Positions 7,063-14,199 of a DNA stretch of 27,065 nucleotides are shown here, one piece after another. The notes beneath the pieces were generated by a model. It was given only the letters and a program-made list of their open reading frames with translations. It had not been told where the DNA came from and searched no databases. The stretch spans positions 1-27,065 of the forward strand of contig JAEDHQ010000018.1 of NCBI GenBank assembly GCA_016296945.1, in the 5' to 3' direction. Position 1 is the first letter of the stretch. Each line of letters begins with the position of its first letter. The position numbers and the translations under genes were made by a program. Origin of the DNA: Bacilli bacterium (GTDB lineage: Bacteria > Bacillota_I > Bacilli_A > ML615J-28 > CAG-698).

Positions 7063-8610
7063 CTACATAAATTCGATGATTTGATCATCATCTTCATGTA
7101 AAATACGTTTCATTGCGATTTTTTCTCTAACTCTTCTTTCCATTATTGATTTAAAACCTAATAATTGAATCGTTATTAACGGAGTCATTGCAACCATCGC
7201 GATTATTCCATAAGAATTATTTAAAACCTTATCAGCGGCTTCGAATGCAGGTAAATATTGATATAATGCCATTGATGTTCCGATTGCCATTGGTAAAATA
7301 AATGATGATGTTAAAGGACCACTAGCGACTCCACCAGAGTCAAATGCTATTGCTGTATACATTCTCGGCACAAAAAATGATAAACCTAAAGAAATAAAAT
7401 ATCCTGGTATCAAATAATACAAAATCGAAAAATCAAATATTATTCTTATCATTGATAAACAAATAGAAATCCCAACTCCAATTGATAAACATAATAAAAC
7501 CTCTCTTTTTGTAACCCCACCATCTGTTATTTCTTCAACTTGTTTTATTAACACATGGACTGCTGGTTCTGCTAGAACAACAACTAAGCCAATTATAAAG
7601 CCGAACAATACAATTATAAATTCATATGTATTACCTAATTCATTCCCAAGCTTATAACCAATCGGCATAAATCCAATATTAACAGCAGTTAAAAAGATAA
7701 TTAAGCCTAGATATGTAAATAATACTCCAAAAACAATTTGTTTAATTTTCAATTTTGGTAATTTTAAAAATATAAAATTAATTACAAAAAAGAATAAAAC
7801 AACTAAACTTAATGCAACTGTCACTTCTTTTGTAACACTTAAAAAAGTATTAAAAAAAGAAACTATAATATTATCAGAGATTTTATAATCTGGAATGATA
7901 CAATTTATGTCTCCTTTGAGATAAATTCCTATAATCGTAACTGCTATAATCGGACCAATTGAACATAAAGCAATTAGGCCAAAACTATTTTCACTGCTTC
8001 TTTTCCCCCCTATCGTTGTTGCAATTCCAACACCTAGTGCCATAATAAATGGCACGGTAATTGGTCCTGTTGTAACACCACCAGAATCAAATGCTAATGC
8101 TAAAAACTTTTCATTGCCATTTAAAATAACTAACGAAGCTAAAGCAAATAATAACATATATAAAAACATTAATAAAGATGCTAACTGTTTTTTAAAAATA
8201 ATTTTCAAAACACCTAATACTAAAAAAACTGCAACACCAAAGCCAACCATCAAAATCAATAAAGTAGAATCAATAAACTTTGATACTTGATGTGATAAAA
8301 CTGATAAATCAGGTTCCACAATCGTAATTAAGAGACCTAAGGCAAAGCATACAGACAATAAAACAATCAAATTCTTTGTTTTTGTCAATCCTTGCCCAAT
8401 GTGCTCTCCTATCGGTGTCATAGCTAAATCAGAACCTAAATTAAACAAACCTATACCAATAATCAAAAGAAATGAAGATATAGAAAATATAATAATTTCC
8501 CGTCCAGAAAAATTTACTAATGGTGTAAAATTTATTAAAATGACAATTAAGGAAATTGGTAATACAGAGATTAGTGCCTCTTTAATTTTATCTAAAAGTT
8601 GCTTATTCAT
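7063..8610 (-). CDS. DUF1538-family integral membrane protein, probable transporter
   Basis: A 515-residue polytopic membrane protein with about 12 hydrophobic segments. It is built as two related halves: PIGEHIGQGL, then TIVEPDLSVL, then AFDSGGVTTGPITVPFIMALGVG in the first half; PIGYKLGNEL, then VLAEPAVHVL, then AFDSGGVASGPLTSSFILPMAIG in the second. Such internal duplication with paired conserved DSGG loops is typical of carriers with an inverted-repeat fold. The family has no settled substrate that I know of. GTG-free ATG start at 8610 with AAGGTG upstream. It is the first gene of an operon with two P-II-like regulators, which in AmtB-GlnK and SbtA-SbtB pairs control transport; the same logic is likely here. 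The polar tail (HEDDDQIIEFM) might be a regulator contact. Confidence 0.8.
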   Translation of the reverse strand: MNKQLLDKIKEALISVLPISLIVILINFTPLVNFSGREIIIFSISSFLLIIGIGLFNLGSDLAMTPIGEHIGQGLTKTKNLIVLLSVCFALGLLITIVEPDLSVLSHQVSKFIDSTLLILMVGFGVAVFLVLGVLKIIFKKQLASLLMFLYMLLFALASLVILNGNEKFLALAFDSGGVTTGPITVPFIMALGVGIATTIGGKRSSENSFGLIALCSIGPIIAVTIIGIYLKGDINCIIPDYKISDNIIVSFFNTFLSVTKEVTVALSLVVLFFFVINFIFLKLPKLKIKQIVFGVLFTYLGLIIFLTAVNIGFMPIGYKLGNELGNTYEFIIVLFGFIIGLVVVLAEPAVHVLIKQVEEITDGGVTKREVLLCLSIGVGISICLSMIRIIFDFSILYYLIPGYFISLGLSFFVPRMYTAIAFDSGGVASGPLTSSFILPMAIGTSMALYQYLPAFEAADKVLNNSYGIIAMVAMTPLITIQLLGFKSIMERRVREKIAMKRILHEDDDQIIEFM

Positions 8611-8744
8611 ATATTTTCACCTTATTAATAATAAATTGGGTAGATAATAAAGTAAATAATTATAATTTTTTATTCTATTTATATTACTAATTCATTTTAC
8701 TTATTACATTTTATGATTTATTTTTAAAAACATTTCTATAATAT

Positions 8745-8779
8745 AATTAAAAATGTCTAAGTAATTATAACTTAGACAT
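8745..8779 (-). terminator. Terminator after the Rieske oxidoreductase gene
   Basis: ATGTCTAAGT (8753-8762) and ACTTAGACAT (8770-8779) form a perfect 10-bp stem with a 7-base loop directly after the stop codon, followed on the minus strand by TTTTAATTA. The rest of 8611-8744, upstream of the DUF1538 gene, is AT-rich; it must hold that operon's promoter but no convincing -35/-10 pair stands out. Confidence 0.75.
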
Positions 8780-10126
8780 CTAATAAGTATTCGTATTTTT
8801 AATGTTCTTTTTTGCTGGTCCTTTGATTACCTTTAAATCTTCATTATAAAGTGATCCATGGCATGGGCACTCCCAAATATGTTCGTTTTTATTATATACT
8901 AAAGCACATCCTAAATGACGACAACGTGGTTTATTGAACTTTAATAGATTCACAATTGCTTTTTTTATGTTTATAAATAAATTCTTATTTAAAACAAATC
9001 TATTTATTTTAGTTAATTTCACTCCTTCACCATCTTGAACCATTCTTGTAATAATATTTGCACTAGCCATTGCCCATGTAAATCCCCACAAATTAAATCC
9101 CGTAACTATATAATGATTGCGATGAAAAACATCAGAATATCCTATATATGGAACACCATCACAAGTAATACAATCTTGTCCAAACCAACTATATAAAATA
9201 TCTTCTTTTTTAATTTTAATTTTTTTCACAACTTCTTCTTCGAAATCATTTTTGCATAAACATCCAGTATCACGATCATTTCCACCAACTAGTAAATAAT
9301 CTTTATACATTCTAAAATAGAATCCATCATCTGAAAGAGAACAAAAAGTTCCTTTTATTTTATCTTTTTTTATTACAACTACATAAGAAATACGTTGTGT
9401 TAATTTTACAAATAATAAATTTAATTTATTATTTATTGGATAATGTGTTGCAATAATAACTTTTTTAAATCTAACTAAGCAATTATTTTTTAATAATGCT
9501 TGATTTTTACCTAAGCACGTTACCTCACTATTCTCATATATCTCTAAATGCGTAGATAAGCAATTGATTAATTTCATTGGATTTAAAATAAGTTGATTTC
9601 TAAAAGATACTCCAGTTGTATTTTCATTAAATGGAATGTTATTATTGAGATAGCAATCTTGTCCTAGTTCTTTTAAGACTTGATATTCTTTTCTAATTAA
9701 TGTCTCATTTTTTGAAAATAAAGTTGAATCAACAATTTCTAAATCAATATCATAACGTTTACCAAGATCAATGTATTCTTCGATACTTTGATTATTCAAT
9801 AATAAATATTCCTTAGCTTTCTCATACCCTTTATTATTAACTAAATCTTGATATAATGTTTCATGTTGTGCTGTAACAAAAGCAGTTGTTAAGGATGTAA
9901 TTCCACACCCGATTCGATCTTTTTCTAAAATTACACTATTTATATTATGCTCTTTTAATCGATACCCTATTAATAATCCAACCAATCCACCACCAATAAT
10001 TAAAACATCAGTTTCTAGATCCTGATTTAATTTTGGGAATTTTTTATCTTCTTTATATTCTTTCCAAAGAGAGTTATTACCAGATTTTATATTCTTTATT
10101 GATCCTTTTATGTAGGATGCATTCAT
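8780..10126 (-). CDS. FAD-dependent oxidoreductase with C-terminal Rieske 2Fe-2S domain
   Basis: A 448-residue fusion. The N-terminal part is a glycine-oxidase/DAO-type flavoprotein: dinucleotide loop VLIIGGGLVG (residues 41-50), acidic ribose-binding E68 in VILEKDR, and a C-terminal FAD-closing region with GFNLWGFTWAMASA. The last ~50 residues form a short Rieske domain with cluster ligands C402/H404 (CRHLGC) and C420/H423 (CPCHG). The architecture matches the YhfW-type proteins of Bacilli, whose substrate is unknown; the Rieske part is on the short side. I chose ATG 10126 (MNASYIKG), preceded by GGTGAT, over an in-frame ATG 27 bases upstream lacking a ribosome-binding site. It is a single-gene unit between two terminators. 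A cytosolic two-electron/one-electron relay is likely. Confidence 0.88.
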   Translation of the reverse strand: MNASYIKGSIKNIKSGNNSLWKEYKEDKKFPKLNQDLETDVLIIGGGLVGLLIGYRLKEHNINSVILEKDRIGCGITSLTTAFVTAQHETLYQDLVNNKGYEKAKEYLLLNNQSIEEYIDLGKRYDIDLEIVDSTLFSKNETLIRKEYQVLKELGQDCYLNNNIPFNENTTGVSFRNQLILNPMKLINCLSTHLEIYENSEVTCLGKNQALLKNNCLVRFKKVIIATHYPINNKLNLLFVKLTQRISYVVVIKKDKIKGTFCSLSDDGFYFRMYKDYLLVGGNDRDTGCLCKNDFEEEVVKKIKIKKEDILYSWFGQDCITCDGVPYIGYSDVFHRNHYIVTGFNLWGFTWAMASANIITRMVQDGEGVKLTKINRFVLNKNLFINIKKAIVNLLKFNKPRCRHLGCALVYNKNEHIWECPCHGSLYNEDLKVIKGPAKKNIKNTNTY

Positions 10127-10171
10127 TTTTATCACCATTATTATTATATACAAATATTTTCATTTAATAAT

Positions 10172-10214
10172 ATAAAATAAAAATTGTTATTAGAATCATC
10201 ATAATAGCAATTTT
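10172..10214 (-). terminator. Terminator after the lysine-transporter remnant
   Basis: AAAATTG (10180-10186) and CAATTTT (10208-10214), with inner TTATTA/TAATA pairing, make a hairpin followed on the minus strand by TTTTTATTTT. It probably was the end of the former transporter operon. Confidence 0.6.
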
Positions 10215-10223
10215 ATAACATTT

Positions 10224-10574
10224 TTATATATTTGTATTTCGTTTGCGAAGATAATTCTTTAAAAATTCCCTTGTTCTTAAATCTTTTGGGCTCTCAAATA
10301 TTTCTTGTGGTGTTCCCTCTTCAATGATAGTTCCTTCATCCATAAAAATAACACGCGTTGCAACTTCATAAGCAAAATCCATTTCATGTGTTACAACTAC
10401 CATTGTCATACCTTCATTAGCCAAATTTCTCATAACACTTAATACTTCCAATGCATCATCTCCTAAAAAACCTTGATCTAATTGAACTAATGTTAATTCG
10501 GTAGGATGGTTATTACAACCAATCATCATACAACCAATAAATAATAATAACAAAAATAATTAATTCTTTTTCAT
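10224..10574 (-). pseudogene. Lysine ABC transporter remnant: lipoprotein start fused to ATPase end
   Basis: Reading starts at ATG 10574 after AGGAGGG with MKKN, then an in-frame TAA at codon 5, then LFLLLLFIGCMMIGCNN: the signal peptide and lipobox of a solute-binding lipoprotein. Within about 15 further codons the frame turns into the C-terminal third of a polar amino-acid transporter ATPase (GlnQ/ArtP type): LEVLSVMRNLANEGMTMVVV, THEMDFAYEVATRVIFMDEG, then a normal C-terminus at 10224. Missing are most of the binding protein, the whole permease and Walker A, signature and Walker B of the ATPase. This is a single internal deletion that joined the first and last genes of an operon, plus a nonsense codon. 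A lysine riboswitch lies immediately upstream, so the lost transporter almost surely imported lysine. Confidence 0.88.
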
Positions 10575-10612
10575 TTACTTTTTCCCTCCTATTTCTTTAT
10601 TAATTTTTGTGT

Positions 10613-10641
10613 AAAAAAAGATCGCATCTATCGACGCGACC
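10613..10641 (-). terminator. Riboswitch expression-platform terminator
   Basis: On the minus strand GGTCGCGT pairs with ATGCGATC (10620-10641, loop CGATAG), followed by seven T (10613-10619). It sits between the lysine aptamer and the ribosome-binding site of the remnant. The loop GATAG is complementary to the 3' side of aptamer stem P1 (TCTAT), so an antiterminator can form when lysine is absent. Lysine is therefore expected to turn transcription off. Confidence 0.88.
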
Positions 10642-10667
10642 AAAATTACTTCACAATAAAATCATAA

Positions 10668-10848
10668 AGAAATAGACACATCAATAGCTCCTCTACATAT
10701 TTATTATGTAGGAGTATATAAGATATTCTCTTATATCCCAACTAACAAACTTACCAGTTTGTCGTTTCGGCAATATCACCTTTCACTAAGATCACCAGAT
10801 GTCTCTTCACTTAGTTACTAATCTTTATTGCGCCTCTATCAATCTTTT
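10668..10848 (-). promoter_or_regulatory. Lysine riboswitch (L box) aptamer
   Basis: The minus-strand RNA has the hallmark order of the lysine aptamer: P1 5' strand GATAGA followed by GGCGC (10830-10840), AGTAA, the P2/P3 region, GAAAGGTGATATTGCCGAA, the P4 hairpin GACAAAC...GTTTGTT, TTGGG, the P5 hairpin ATATAAGA...TCTTATAT, and a P1 3' strand with TGTCTATT (10671-10680). All three conserved internal blocks (GAGGcGC, GCCGAA, TTGGGA) are there. It looks intact although the gene it controls is dead. The predicted transcript start is near 10848. Confidence 0.9.
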
Positions 10849-10854
10849 TTAAAC

Positions 10855-10883
10855 ATCATAACAAAGATAAATAATCATTGCAA
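10855..10883 (-). promoter_or_regulatory. Promoter of the lysine riboswitch transcript
   Basis: Minus-strand -35 TTGCAA (10878-10883), 17-bp spacer, -10 TATGAT (10855-10860) with a TG one base before it (extended -10). The start site would fall at about 10848, right at the 5' edge of aptamer stem P1. No terminator is evident between the SpeD-like gene and this promoter. Confidence 0.7.
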
Positions 10884-10921
10884 TATTTATCAAAATAAAA
10901 ATGTTTTCATAACTTTTATCA

Positions 10922-11728
10922 TTAATTTTTTTTAATAATTCTTTGCCATTTAGTATTAGCAGCCAAATCATCAAATTGAACTGATGATTTAACTTTATAA
11001 ATATGCTTAGTTCCTCTAGGAACTAAAACATAAGAATTAATTTCTCCTAATTCCTTAAACACATCTTCTACAATCTTATAATCAAAAGGAGCACAAGAGA
11101 ATATATCCCCATAAATTAAACCCGATTGATATGAATAATGTAGTGAAATATGACTTTGAGCAATAATGATAATACCTGATAAAAATTCAGGGTTATCAAT
11201 TGTACTCTTTAAAACAACTGGTCTAATTATTGGATCCATATTAATATTATATGCAGTATTTTCTAAAAAGTCAAAAAAAGAATCCATTGTGGCAACTTTG
11301 TTTGCTTTTATTTCGACCATTAAATGTGGTCCAAAATCACAAGTTGTATCATAATTTTGCATTTCAAATTGCCCTTTTATACGATTTTTAGTATTAATAA
11401 TCGATTTTTCTTTATTAAATGGAAGTTTTTCATAGAAAAATTCAACTAATTTATCTTCATTAAAGTCTTCTGCGGCAAATAAATCTACAAAATAGCATTC
11501 TCTAATTGGAAAAGTATGAATTGTAAGATGTCCGCACTTTAATAATACATATGCACTAATGCCTAAATCTTCTTTAACTTTACCATAGTAGTATGGGATT
11601 ATGTGTGGTGGACAAATTGGATCTAATTCCATTTTGTACACTATTTCATTCAATAATTGATTAACCAATTTCATATCATCAAGTTGGTTTGCATTTGCAC
11701 CATAGCAGTCAATAGTAGTGTGTTTCAT
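10922..11728 (-). CDS. Tandem SpeD-like pyruvoyl-dependent decarboxylase
   Basis: A 268-residue protein with two SpeD (AdoMet decarboxylase) domains in tandem, about 1-105 and 130-260; single bacterial SpeD domains are about 120-130 residues. In the second domain every key residue of the Thermotoga-type enzyme lines up with right spacing: S184, the self-cleaving pyruvoyl-forming S192 (AQSHISLH), H197 and C212 (Tm S55, S63, H68, C83). In the first domain the same places hold S58, G66, H71 and A86, so it cannot process itself and is probably structural. The repeat is also visible as MELDPICPP versus NMDPIIRP. It follows agmatinase by 71 bp in the same direction. Possible activities are AdoMet decarboxylation, or arginine decarboxylation as reported for neofunctionalised SpeD homologues; the agmatinase partner favours arginine. 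Start ATG 11728 has only a weak AAAGAG site. Confidence 0.85.
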   Translation of the reverse strand: MKHTTIDCYGANANQLDDMKLVNQLLNEIVYKMELDPICPPHIIPYYYGKVKEDLGISAYVLLKCGHLTIHTFPIRECYFVDLFAAEDFNEDKLVEFFYEKLPFNKEKSIINTKNRIKGQFEMQNYDTTCDFGPHLMVEIKANKVATMDSFFDFLENTAYNINMDPIIRPVVLKSTIDNPEFLSGIIIIAQSHISLHYSYQSGLIYGDIFSCAPFDYKIVEDVFKELGEINSYVLVPRGTKHIYKVKSSVQFDDLAANTKWQRIIKKN

Positions 11729-11799
11729 AATTCTCTTTGATTATCCTAATTCCCTTTCTTATTTTTTATATTAAATTAATATTCTTTATTTTAAATATA

Positions 11800-12681
11800 T
11801 TACCTTTTATTTATTATTGGTAAAATCTCATATATTGTTTTTAGTGCTAACCATGAAGTAATATTATTGCTATCAAGAGCTGGTGATACTTCTACAATAT
11901 CAAAAGCTTTAATATCCAATTCTATAAATAATCTTTTTAAAATCTTCAATAATGTAACAGAATTCAAGCCAAATGCTTCCGGAGTGCCAGTTCCTGGGGC
12001 AAAACTAGGGTCATTTGCATCAATATCATATGATAAATAAACAGCTTTGCCACGGTTTCTTTCAATAATTTCATCTATCATTTGGTCAATATATTTTTCA
12101 CCTTTTTTATCTAATCTATTAATGTATGAAGATTGATACACTTTAATATCAGGATGGTTATTAAAATAATCGACTTCTTGTTCTTCATAACCACGAATTC
12201 CAATCATTGTCAAGTTTTCATCAGTTAATCCATTATCTAAAGTTCTTTTATTTGTACAAGCATGTGAATACTTTGACCCATCATAAAAATCACAAATATC
12301 AGGATGAGCATCAATGTGAATAACTGCAGGGGTTAGCCCTTTATTTTTTATCACATCAAGATAAGATTTTTGGAGAGGAATCGTAACTGAATGATCTCCT
12401 CCAATAAATAAGCTAAATTTATTTAATTGAAAGATTTCATTGCCTTTTTCCTCAATTTCATCAAATGATAGAATATCACCATTATCAAAAATCTTTGTTT
12501 CTATTCTCTTTCCATCCATTGTCAATGGAGGGAGAAAAGATGAAAGATCACGAATAATTTGTGGAGCAAGACTTGCACCTTTACCACATGAACAACCTAA
12601 ATCATATGGAATACCCGTCAAAATAACATCAGCTTCTTCTTTTTTTATAGTTGTTAAACCACGAAAAAAATCATTTTTCAT
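11800..12681 (-). CDS. speB: Agmatinase-like ureohydrolase
   Basis: A 293-residue enzyme of the arginase/agmatinase family, which splits a guanidino group into urea and an amine with two Mn ions. Metal ligands are visible: H97 (GGDHS), D124, H126 and D128 (HIDAHPD), and D219 and D221 (SYDIDANDPSFAPGTGTPE). The YDGSKYSH block after the second motif and the PGTGTPE loop are more like agmatinase than arginase, but guanidinobutyrase or another ureohydrolase cannot be excluded. ATG 12681 is preceded by AAAGAGG, and a strong promoter lies 25-50 bp upstream. It is the first gene of an operon with the SpeD-like decarboxylase; together they could make putrescine from arginine through agmatine. Confidence 0.87.
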   Translation of the reverse strand: MKNDFFRGLTTIKKEEADVILTGIPYDLGCSCGKGASLAPQIIRDLSSFLPPLTMDGKRIETKIFDNGDILSFDEIEEKGNEIFQLNKFSLFIGGDHSVTIPLQKSYLDVIKNKGLTPAVIHIDAHPDICDFYDGSKYSHACTNKRTLDNGLTDENLTMIGIRGYEEQEVDYFNNHPDIKVYQSSYINRLDKKGEKYIDQMIDEIIERNRGKAVYLSYDIDANDPSFAPGTGTPEAFGLNSVTLLKILKRLFIELDIKAFDIVEVSPALDSNNITSWLALKTIYEILPIINKR

Positions 12682-12704
12682 AAAATACCTCTTTTACCTG
12701 TAAT

Positions 12705-12733
12705 ATAATACCACTTATTATTTTTACTTGCAA
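12705..12733 (-). promoter_or_regulatory. Promoter of the agmatinase/SpeD-like operon
   Basis: Minus-strand -35 TTGCAA (12728-12733), 17-bp spacer, -10 TATTAT (12705-12710) with TG one base upstream. It gives a short leader before the agmatinase gene. It lies back to back with the promoter of the HAD gene. Confidence 0.75.
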
Positions 12734-12764
12734 TAAAAAAATGATTTATTTTTTTAATCAACTA

Positions 12765-12773
12765 TGTTATAAT
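12765..12773 (+). promoter_or_regulatory. Extended -10 promoter of the HAD phosphatase gene
   Basis: TGTTATAAT is a perfect extended -10 (TATAAT at 12768-12773). No good -35 is seen. The start site would be near 12780, making the leader only about ten bases, so the GGTGAT site (12780-12785) would lie at the very 5' end of the RNA. Confidence 0.6.
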
Positions 12774-12789
12774 TGCTTTGGTGATTTTA

Positions 12790-13602
12790 ATGAATAAATA
12801 TTTATTTTCTTCAGATATGGATGGTACTATCTTAAATCTTGACCATAAACTATCAGAAAGTACAATTATAAAAATTAAGAAATTAGTAAATGATGGACAT
12901 ATTTTTACTTTAAATACCGGAAGACCATATCAAGGAATGATTTATTTCAAAAATAAATTAGAAATAGATTGCCCTTATGTTTGTGATAATGGAGCTTCAA
13001 TTTATTGGGATAATAACCCTGACTTCCCTATTTTCTTTTCAATAGATAAAAATACAGTCATTAATTTTTTTAAAGAAATAAATGAGATAACATATTGTGC
13101 AATGGTAACTTCCCATAAAAAATACTTTTTTCAAAATCGTCCTTTTGTTCCATCATTTATAATTCATCTTGATAAAGATGTAATAATTAAAGAAGGATTA
13201 ATAAAAGATATTGTCGATGAAGATATTCTAACGATGACTGTCCATGTAAAAAAGGAAAACCTTGAAGAAATTAAAGCTATTCTAAACAAATATCCTCAAT
13301 TAAATAGTCGTTATTGGGGTGAAAATAACGATATTTGTGCCTTCGATATTTATAGTATAAAGGCCAACAAAGGTAAGGCATTAGATTATTTACGAGATTA
13401 TTTACAAATTGCACCAAATCATACTGTTAGTTTTGGTGATGAATTAAATGATTTAGAATTAATCAAACATGCTGACATTGGAGTAGCTATGATTAATGCT
13501 TGTGATGAATTAAAGAGAATTAGTGATGATATAACATATAAGCCTCATTATGAAGATGGAGTCTTAGATTATATAAACAAGTTAATAAAAAATAACAAAT
13601 AG
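12790..13602 (+). CDS. Cof-type HAD-family phosphatase
   Basis: A 270-residue HAD hydrolase with a C2b cap (Cof/YbjI/YxeH group), which dephosphorylates sugar phosphates or flavin-type phosphates in the cytosol; the substrate cannot be assigned. Motif I is DMDGTIL with nucleophile D9 and acid/base D11, motif II is FTLNTGRP (Thr near residue 41), the motif III lysine lies in IKANKGKALDYL, and motif IV is FGDELNDLELI followed by the GVAMINA loop. I chose ATG 12790, after GGTGAT, over in-frame TTG/GTG codons at 12778-12781. It is transcribed alone, divergent from the agmatinase operon and convergent with the glucosidase operon. Confidence 0.92.
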   Translation: MNKYLFSSDMDGTILNLDHKLSESTIIKIKKLVNDGHIFTLNTGRPYQGMIYFKNKLEIDCPYVCDNGASIYWDNNPDFPIFFSIDKNTVINFFKEINEITYCAMVTSHKKYFFQNRPFVPSFIIHLDKDVIIKEGLIKDIVDEDILTMTVHVKKENLEEIKAILNKYPQLNSRYWGENNDICAFDIYSIKANKGKALDYLRDYLQIAPNHTVSFGDELNDLELIKHADIGVAMINACDELKRISDDITYKPHYEDGVLDYINKLIKNNK

Positions 13603-13608
13603 AATTAT

Positions 13609-13639
13609 AAAAAGTGAACTTTTAATGGTTCACTTTTTT
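13609..13639. terminator. Bidirectional terminator between convergent units
   Basis: AAAGTGAAC (13611-13619) pairs with GTTCACTTT (13628-13636), loop of 8, flanked by A on the left and T on the right, so it works for the HAD gene and for the leftward kinase-like gene. Confidence 0.9.
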
Positions 13640-13653
13640 GATTTCTATATTAT

Positions 13654-14199
13654 TTATATCTTGAAATGACTTTTAAAATCCTCGGTTTTTGACCAATATT
13701 TGATTCCCCAATTCTCAAAATTCCATTTTTCACTATATGGATTACATTCAAAATCAATATAATATAATATTTCATTACAAACAACAAAATTTGTGGGGAA
13801 ATAATCAATATTAAGGTTTAAAGGATATAATATAGCACACATTTTTTTAATTTGTTCAATATAACAATCTTTCATTTTATCTTCTATGATTAATTGATCA
13901 ATTGTTTTTCCATCAACATACTCTTTTACGATGATTTCTTGATTCTTATCATAATCAATCATTTTGGGAATATTGATTCCTGTATTCTTTAGTGTTTGAT
14001 AATCACTCAATTCAGATTCAATTTTATTTGAAAACTGATAATAATCACATGGCTCATGATGAATTGCCTTAATAACGTAAAACTTATCATCATTATCTCT
14101 TTTTCCTAAATATGAATAACCACCTTTTCCATGGCCAATTAATTTTACTATTTTATATTCAATCGAATTAATTATTACTTTATGGTTTATGTCAATCAT
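13654..14199 (-). CDS. Small protein-kinase-like protein
   Basis: A 181-residue protein with the layout of a minimal protein kinase fold. A glycine-rich loop (GHGKGGYSYLG, residues 22-32) is followed by the ATP lysine K44 in VIKAI, a hinge-like IVKEYVDGKTID, then NIDYFPTNFVV with D132 and N137 in the place of the catalytic loop (HxD...N), and IDFE with D149 where DFG stands. Most Ser/Thr kinases are 260 residues or more, so the C-lobe is much reduced, closer to Bud32/RIO or to lipopolysaccharide kinases. All catalytic residues seem kept, so activity is plausible; the substrate is unknown. It overlaps the esterase stop by 8 bp and ends a three-gene operon. Confidence 0.7.
   Translation of the reverse strand: MIDINHKVIINSIEYKIVKLIGHGKGGYSYLGKRDNDDKFYVIKAIHHEPCDYYQFSNKIESELSDYQTLKNTGINIPKMIDYDKNQEIIVKEYVDGKTIDQLIIEDKMKDCYIEQIKKMCAILYPLNLNIDYFPTNFVVCNEILYYIDFECNPYSEKWNFENWGIKYWSKTEDFKSHFKI

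Noticed and set aside
10224..10553. A working small lipoprotein-ATPase fusion.
   Set aside because: Walker A, signature and Walker B are missing and the true ATG frame hits TAA at codon 5; only a TTG without a ribosome-binding site remains.
10605..10860. The structured leader as a T-box or SAM riboswitch.
   Set aside because: No T-box sequence or specifier pattern and no SAM-I core. The GAGGcGC, GCCGAA and TTGGGA blocks in this order belong to the lysine aptamer.
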